The notes under the pieces were generated by a model, which worked only from the letters and a program-made list of their open reading frames with translations, did not search any database and was not told the origin of the DNA. A DNA stretch of 64,000 nt from Nocardia sp. NBC_01327 (GTDB lineage Bacteria > Actinomycetota > Actinomycetes > Mycobacteriales > Mycobacteriaceae): contig NZ_CP108383.1 of assembly GCF_035958815.1 (NCBI RefSeq), forward strand, positions 3,782,001 to 3,846,000, given 5' to 3'. Shown here in pieces: positions 59,422-64,000 of the stretch; position 1 is the stretch's first letter, and each line of letters starts with the position of its first letter. The position numbers and the translations under genes were made by a program.

Positions 59422-60197
59422 GCGAGCCGACCAAGGACCCGAAGGACGCGGGGGACACCCCCGACCGGCCGCACAGCGCATCCCTCACCGGGACCGGCCT
59501 GAATCTGACGCTCGGCCACACTCACATCCTGCGCGGCATCGACATTCATGTGGATGCGGGCAAGACCACCACCGTGATCGGACCTTCCGGTTCCGGTAAA
59601 TCGACTCTGCTGCGCGTGCTGAACCGGTTGTACGAGCCGGATTCCGGTGATGTGCTGATCGACGGGCAGTCGGTGCTGCGCGAGGATCCGGATCGGCTGC
59701 GGCAGCGCATCGGCATGGTGTTCCAGCAGTTCAACCTGTTCCCCCATATGACCATCGCCGACAATGTGGCCCTGGGACCGCGGAAGCTGCGGGGACTGTC
59801 GAAGGACGAAGCCCGCGCGGTGGCCGCGGAGCAATTGGAGATCGTGGGCCTGGCGGGCCGGGCCGACGCGCGTCCGGCGAATCTGTCCGGCGGTCAGCAG
59901 CAACGCGTCGCGATCGCGCGGGCGCTGGCAATGAAGCCGACCCTGATGCTGCTCGACGAGGTCACCTCCGCCTTGGATCCGGAGCTGGTCAAGGGCGTAC
60001 TGTCGCTGATGGCCGATCTGGCCTCCGGCGGCATGACGATGATCGTGGTGACCCACGAGATGGGCTTCGCCCGTTCGGTTTCCGATCGCCTGGTCTTTAT
60101 GGATCGGGGGCAGGTCGTGGAGTCGGGTGCGCCGGATCAGCTTTTCGACACCGCGGAAACCCCGCGCTTGCGGCAGTTCCTGTCCCAGGTGTTGTGA
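59418..60197 (+). CDS. Polar amino-acid ABC transporter ATPase
   Basis: 259 residues: Walker A IGPSGSGKST (about 55-64), Q-loop FQQFNLFPHMT, signature LSGGQQQRVAIARAL, Walker B LMLLDEVTSALDPE (the catalytic Glu present), and H-loop VTHEMGFA. This is the GlnQ/HisP class. It is coupled to the fused SBP-permease, giving a complete importer in two genes. Probable substrate glutamine, glutamate or another polar amino acid; not determined by sequence. A 35-residue N-terminal extension is unusual but modest. Confidence 0.93.
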   Translation: MSEPTKDPKDAGDTPDRPHSASLTGTGLNLTLGHTHILRGIDIHVDAGKTTTVIGPSGSGKSTLLRVLNRLYEPDSGDVLIDGQSVLREDPDRLRQRIGMVFQQFNLFPHMTIADNVALGPRKLRGLSKDEARAVAAEQLEIVGLAGRADARPANLSGGQQQRVAIARALAMKPTLMLLDEVTSALDPELVKGVLSLMADLASGGMTMIVVTHEMGFARSVSDRLVFMDRGQVVESGAPDQLFDTAETPRLRQFLSQVL

Positions 60198-60472
60198 GCA
60201 CCACGCGCGACATGTGAGATTCCTCCCAGCAGCGCGTGCCGGTGGTGGATTCATCGCAGACCAATCGGTCTGAATCTTAACTACCCGATTGCTATTGCGC
60301 TGTCCCGGCTGCGAGGATTCGCACGTGAAAACCCGCTGGTGCGAGCCGTATAGCGGGGTGATCACGGCAAATCGGCCAGTCCGCGACGGGTGTATCCCGG
60401 ACAGCGCGCGAACCGGCCGCGAACACTCGGTTGCCACAGGGGTGCGGTGACGGCCGGACCCCGCGCCGCTGC

Positions 60473-60478
60473 TAGGCT
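60473..60478 (+). promoter_or_regulatory. -10 element of the pyr operon
   Basis: TAGGCT, with a weak TGACGG 19 bp upstream; it places the start of transcription near 60485, about 50 bp before pyrR. Confidence 0.4.
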
Positions 60479-60493
60479 GCGTACCCGAAAAGA

Positions 60494-60532
60494 CATCCTT
60501 TAACGGACCGTCCGGTGAGGCGGGGAAGGAGG
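60494..60532 (+). ncRNA. PyrR-binding mRNA leader element
   Basis: CATCCTTTAACGGACC, then GTCCGGTGAGGCGGGGAAGG, ending AAGGAGG. The CCTTTAAC...GTCC.GTGAGGC...GGAAGGAGG arrangement is the actinobacterial PYR element as I recall it, in which the Shine-Dalgarno (60526-60532) is part of the stem. PyrR with UMP would then stabilise a structure that hides the ribosome site, giving translational repression. Confidence 0.75.
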
Positions 60533-60537
60533 TCGGC

Positions 60538-61173
60538 ATGGCTGTGCCCGAAGATCGGGCGGCCAAGTCGAGCGCTGGCGAATACTCGCAGCGGCACGAT
60601 CCCGCACAGGTGGAAGCCGGACGCGAATTGCTCTCGGATTCGGACGTCGGCCGGACCATCGCACGTATGGCGCACCAGATCATCGAGAAGACCGCTCTCG
60701 ATTCCGGCGACCCGACCGCACCCCGCGTGGTGCTCATCGGAATTCCCACGCGCGGAACGACTCTCGCCACTCGACTGGCAAGCCGCATCGAAGAGTTCTC
60801 CGGCGTGCGCCCCGCCGTCGGCTCCCTCGACATCACCCTCTACCGCGACGACCTGCGCAGCAAGCCGCATCGCCCGCTCGAGCGCACCTCCGTGCCCGAG
60901 GGCGGTATCGAAGACGTGCTGGTGGTCCTCGTCGACGATGTGCTCTTCTCCGGTCGCACCGTGCGCTCGGCGCTGGACGGACTGCGCGATCTGGGCCGCC
61001 CCCGCGCGGTGCAGCTGGCCGTGCTCATCGACCGCGGCCACCGCGAACTGCCCATTCGCGCCGATTACGTCGGCAAGAACGTGCCCACCTCCCGCACCGA
61101 GGACATCTCGGTGCTGCTGCGTGAGCACGACGGTCGCGACGGTGTGCACCTGCGTCAGGAGAGGGAGAAGTGA
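60538..61173 (+). CDS. pyrR: Bifunctional pyr operon regulator / uracil phosphoribosyltransferase
   Basis: 211 residues from ATG 60538, 5 bp after AAGGAGG. The PRTase fold carries VLIGIPTRGTTLA, LDITLYRDDLRSKPHRP and the PRPP loop VLVDDVLFSGRTVRSAL (about 128-144), with DRGHRELPIRADYVGKNVPT-type C-terminus. It binds the leader RNA in response to UMP and may also have UPRTase activity. About 18 residues longer at the N-terminus than mycobacterial PyrR. Its stop overlaps pyrB (GTGA). Confidence 0.95.
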   Translation: MAVPEDRAAKSSAGEYSQRHDPAQVEAGRELLSDSDVGRTIARMAHQIIEKTALDSGDPTAPRVVLIGIPTRGTTLATRLASRIEEFSGVRPAVGSLDITLYRDDLRSKPHRPLERTSVPEGGIEDVLVVLVDDVLFSGRTVRSALDGLRDLGRPRAVQLAVLIDRGHRELPIRADYVGKNVPTSRTEDISVLLREHDGRDGVHLRQEREK

Positions 61174-62135
61174 AGCATCTGCTTTCGGTCACCGATCTGG
61201 ATCGCGCCAATGCCACCGCACTGCTCGACGATGCCGAGCGGTTCGAACAGGCACTGCTCGGCCGTGAGGTGAAGAAGCTGCCGACCCTGCGCGGCCGCAC
61301 CGTCATGACGGTGTTCTTCGAGAACTCCACGCGCACCCGGGTGTCCTTCGAGGTCGCGGGCAAGTGGATGAGCGCCGACGTCATCAATGTCAGCTCCTCG
61401 AGCTCCTCGGCCTCCAAGGGCGAATCGCTGCGCGATACCGCGCTCACGCTGCATGCGGCGGGCGCGGACGCGCTCATCGTGCGGCATCCGGCCTCGGGTG
61501 CGGCGCATCAGATCGCGCGCTGGTTCTCCCAGATGCAGGAATCCAGCGGCGGATTCGTCGGTCCCGGACCGGCCATCATCAATGCCGGTGACGGCACGCA
61601 CGAGCACCCCACCCAGGCGCTGCTGGACGCGCTGACCCTGCGTCAGCGCCTCGGCGATCTGGAAGGTAAGCGGGTGGTGCTGGTCGGCGACATCCTGCAC
61701 AGCCGGGTCGCCCGCTCGAATGCCTTCCTGCTCAGCATTCTCGGCGCGGAGGTGGTGCTGGTCGCACCGCAGACGCTGCTGCCGGTCGGCGTCGAGGCCT
61801 GGCCGGTCCGGGTGGCGAGCTCGCTCGATGCGGAGCTGCCCGGCGCGGACGCGGTCATGATGCTGCGAGTGCAGGCCGAGCGCATGAACGGCGGCTTCTT
61901 CCCGTCGGCGCGCGAGTACTCGATCAACTACGGCTTGAACGAGCGCCGCCTGGGCATGCTCGCCGAGCATGCGGTGGTCCTGCACCCCGGGCCCATGCTG
62001 CGTGGCATGGAAATCGCCTCGGCTGTGGCCGATTCCCCGAAAGCGGCTGTGCTGCAACAGGTCAACAACGGAGTCCATATGCGCATGGCGGTGCTCTTCC
62101 GCCTGCTGGTCGGAACCGACGAGGTGGTGGCATGA
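61170..62135 (+). CDS. pyrB: Aspartate carbamoyltransferase catalytic subunit
   Basis: 321 residues; condenses carbamoyl phosphate with aspartate. The carbamoyl-phosphate loop ENSTRTRVSFEVAGKWMS (about 52-69), the SSSSSASKGESLRDT loop (80s loop), and GDGTHEHPTQALLD are present, as is HPGPMLRGMEI near the end. GTG 61170. There is no pyrI, as usual in actinobacteria. Coupled to both neighbours by 4-bp overlaps. Confidence 0.97.
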   Translation: MKHLLSVTDLDRANATALLDDAERFEQALLGREVKKLPTLRGRTVMTVFFENSTRTRVSFEVAGKWMSADVINVSSSSSSASKGESLRDTALTLHAAGADALIVRHPASGAAHQIARWFSQMQESSGGFVGPGPAIINAGDGTHEHPTQALLDALTLRQRLGDLEGKRVVLVGDILHSRVARSNAFLLSILGAEVVLVAPQTLLPVGVEAWPVRVASSLDAELPGADAVMMLRVQAERMNGGFFPSAREYSINYGLNERRLGMLAEHAVVLHPGPMLRGMEIASAVADSPKAAVLQQVNNGVHMRMAVLFRLLVGTDEVVA

Positions 62136-63487
62136 GCAGCATCCTGATCAAGAACGTCCTTCTGTACGGCGAAGGCGACCCCGTCGACGTCCTGCTGGCC
62201 GACGGCGAGATCCGCGAAATCGGTGCGGGCCTGGACGGCGGCGAAGCCGAAATCATCGACGGCGCCGGGCAATTCCTGCTGCCGGGCTTCATCGACCTGC
62301 ACACGCATCTGCGTGAACCGGGCCGCGAGGACACCGAGACCATCGAAACCGGTTCCGCCGCCGCGGCGCTCGGCGGCTATACGGCCGTGTTCGCCATGGC
62401 GAACACCAGCCCGGTCGCCGACACCTCGGTCATCACCGACCATGTGTGGCGGCGCGGCCAGGAGGTCGGCCTGGTGGATGTGCACCCGGTGGGTGCGGTC
62501 ACCGTCGGTCTCGAAGGTAAGCAGCTCGCCGAAATGGGCACCATGGCAGCCGGTCTCGCCTCGGTGCGCATGTTCTCCGACGACGGCCACTGCGTCTACG
62601 ACCCGCTGATCATGCGCCGCGCGCTGGAATACTCGAACTCCCTGGGCGTGCTCATCGCCCAGCACGCGGAGGAGCCGCGCCTGACCAAGGGCGCGGTCGC
62701 CCACGAGGGCCCGAACGCCGCCCGTCTGGGCCTGGCCGGGTGGCCGCGCGCCGCCGAGGAGTCCATCGTGGCTCGCGACGCCCTGCTGGCCCGCGATGCC
62801 GGTGCGCGCGTGCACATCTGCCACGCCTCCACCGCCGGCACCGTCGAACTGGTGAAATGGGCGAAGAGCCAGGGCATTTCGATCACCGCCGAGGTCACCC
62901 CGCACCACCTGCTGCTCGATGATTCGCGGCTGGAGACCTACGACGCGGTGAACCGGGTGAACCCGCCGCTGCGTGAATCCTCCGATGTGGCCGCGCTGCG
63001 GCAGGCCCTCGCCGACGGCGTCATCGACTGTGTCGCCACCGATCACGCCCCGCACGCCGAACAGGACAAGTGCTGCGAATTCGCGGCCGCCCGTCCCGGC
63101 ATGCTGGGCCTGGAAACCGCGCTGTCCATCATCGTGCAGACCATGGTCCGCCCGGGTCTGCTGGATTGGCGCGGCGTCGCGCGGGTGATGAGCGAAAACC
63201 CCGCGCGCATTGTGGGTCTGGATGATCAGGGCCGCCCGCTCGCCGTCGGCGAACCGGCCAATCTGGCGCTGATCGATCCGGATACCGAATGGACGGTGCG
63301 GGCGAAGGAACTCGCCAGCATCGCCCGGAACACCCCGTTCGAGGAGATGACCCTGCCCGCGAAGGTGACCGCCACCTTCCTGCGCGGCCGGATCACCTCC
63401 CGGGACGGGGTCGCCAGCGCCGCGCGCGGTGGCGATGAGGTCTTCGCCGGCGGAGACCGGCGGGTGGGGAACCGAGGAGGACCGTAA
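62132..63487 (+). CDS. pyrC: Dihydroorotase
   Basis: 451 residues of the class I (long) type. Zinc-binding DLHTHLREPGREDTETIETG is at about 55-74. MFSDDGHCVYDPLIM follows, and ITAEVTPHHLLL and CVATDHAPHAEQDK supply further ligands. It makes dihydroorotate from carbamoyl aspartate. The C-terminus has a short Gly/Arg-rich tail of about 25 residues. Overlaps pyrB by ATGA and the next start by 1 bp. Confidence 0.97.
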   Translation: MSSILIKNVLLYGEGDPVDVLLADGEIREIGAGLDGGEAEIIDGAGQFLLPGFIDLHTHLREPGREDTETIETGSAAAALGGYTAVFAMANTSPVADTSVITDHVWRRGQEVGLVDVHPVGAVTVGLEGKQLAEMGTMAAGLASVRMFSDDGHCVYDPLIMRRALEYSNSLGVLIAQHAEEPRLTKGAVAHEGPNAARLGLAGWPRAAEESIVARDALLARDAGARVHICHASTAGTVELVKWAKSQGISITAEVTPHHLLLDDSRLETYDAVNRVNPPLRESSDVAALRQALADGVIDCVATDHAPHAEQDKCCEFAAARPGMLGLETALSIIVQTMVRPGLLDWRGVARVMSENPARIVGLDDQGRPLAVGEPANLALIDPDTEWTVRAKELASIARNTPFEEMTLPAKVTATFLRGRITSRDGVASAARGGDEVFAGGDRRVGNRGGP

Positions 63488-64000
63488 TGGAGCGAACGCT
63501 GACGATTGTCGTGCTGCTCGCACTTTTCGCGCTGTGCCTGTGGGGCATGTACCGGGCCTGGACCGGGCGCGCGAAGAAGCAAGCGGCATCGATCGGTGAG
63601 CTGCCGGTGGTGCCCGCCGACTGCGGTGCGCAACTGCTGGAGCCGACCACGGGCATGTATCTCGGCAGCACCCTGGCGCCCAGCTGGATTCAGCGAATCA
63701 CGGTGGGCGATCTGGGCTTCCGGGCCACAGCGGAGCTGACTCGGTTCGAACGCGGCATCCTGCTCGAACGTGACGGCGCGGGCACGGTCTGGATTCCGGA
63801 GGAGTCCATCACCGCGGTGCGCACCGAGCGCGGGCATGCGGGCAAGGTCATGACGGAAGGCGGTGTGCTGGTGATTCGCTGGAAGCTGCCGACCGGAACC
63901 GAGGTGGATACCGGATTCCGGGGCGACGACAAAACGGTGTACCCGGCGTGGACCGGGACGGCACCCAAGACACAGACGACGAAGACGGGAGACGAGGCAT
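63487..64000 (+). CDS. Rv1382-like membrane protein (runs off the right edge)
   Basis: 171 residues are visible from ATG 63487. One N-terminal helix (about 5-22) is followed by a soluble domain with GELPVVPADCG, GMYLGSTLAPSWIQRI, and FERGILLERDG...VWIPEESITAVRTERGHAGKV. In mycobacteria the gene between pyrC and carA (Rv1382) encodes such a protein of unknown function. The last bases (GAGGCAT) suggest a TGA next, with an ATG overlapping it for carA; this lies beyond the window. Confidence 0.85.
   Translation, partial: MERTLTIVVLLALFALCLWGMYRAWTGRAKKQAASIGELPVVPADCGAQLLEPTTGMYLGSTLAPSWIQRITVGDLGFRATAELTRFERGILLERDGAGTVWIPEESITAVRTERGHAGKVMTEGGVLVIRWKLPTGTEVDTGFRGDDKTVYPAWTGTAPKTQTTKTGDEA

Larger units (their letters stand above)
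60198..60537 (+). other. Leader region of the pyr operon
   Basis: 340 bp without a gene. The last 65 bp hold a likely -10 (60473-60478) and the PyrR-type RNA element (60494-60532). The rest shows no clear structure. Confidence 0.6.

Overview
The window is high-GC actinobacterial chromosome, most likely Nocardia or a close mycolata relative. The conserved backbone follows the Mycobacterium tuberculosis map, as I remember it, from ppiB/hisS (Rv2582/Rv2580c) to efp/nusB (Rv2534c/Rv2533c). Backbone genes in order are ppiB, hisS, an Rv2578c-type radical SAM gene, a YpfJ-type metallopeptidase, aspS, an Rv2560-like membrane protein, rarA, alaS, ruvX, mltG, aroE, the aro block, pepQ, efp and nusB. 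The right edge is the pyrimidine operon (pyrR-pyrB-pyrC-Rv1382-like). Start codons are mixed ATG/GTG, ATGA/GTGA overlaps are frequent, and several genes look leaderless. No rRNA, tRNA, insertion sequence or CRISPR array was recognised.

Layout. 0-3.1 kb: a conjugation-like cluster (coupling ATPase, DUF4913 protein, coiled-coil protein) next to ppiB. 3.5-15.2 kb: ppiB, hisS, membrane/secreted proteins, malate dehydrogenase, steroid-type oxidoreductases with KstR-like operators, a type VII secretion-like protein pair, and an SplB-family radical SAM gene behind an SOS-like box. 15.4-18.4 kb: korAB. 18.4-31.3 kb: secreted/membrane proteins, aspS, an APH-fold kinase, rarA, Uma2, a VOC protein, an acetyltransferase and alaS. 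31.3-34.1 kb: ruvX-mltG-aroE, translationally coupled. 34.1-40.1 kb: a SufR-like regulator with a DUF3291 protein, then an aro block (aroB, aroK, aroC, prepilin peptidase) that looks inverted relative to M. tuberculosis. Its aroK carries a long basic tail. 40.2-42.5 kb: pepQ-efp-nusB.

42.5-60.2 kb looks accessory and sits between nusB and pyrR. It holds regulator/enzyme pairs with recognisable operators (TetR, MerR, MarR), an AlkB dioxygenase behind a second SOS-like box, 29-bp tandem repeats, and an SBP-permease fusion with its ATPase. It also holds the most unusual item: a tight four-gene operon encoding a J-domain pseudokinase, a vWA protein, a divergent adenylosuccinate-synthetase-like enzyme and an NrtR-like dead Nudix protein, with a dyad at its promoter. 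I regard this operon as the best candidate for an undescribed system. 60.4-64 kb: a pyr operon preceded by a PyrR-type RNA element.

No database search was run. Family calls rest on motifs, length, context and memory of the families.
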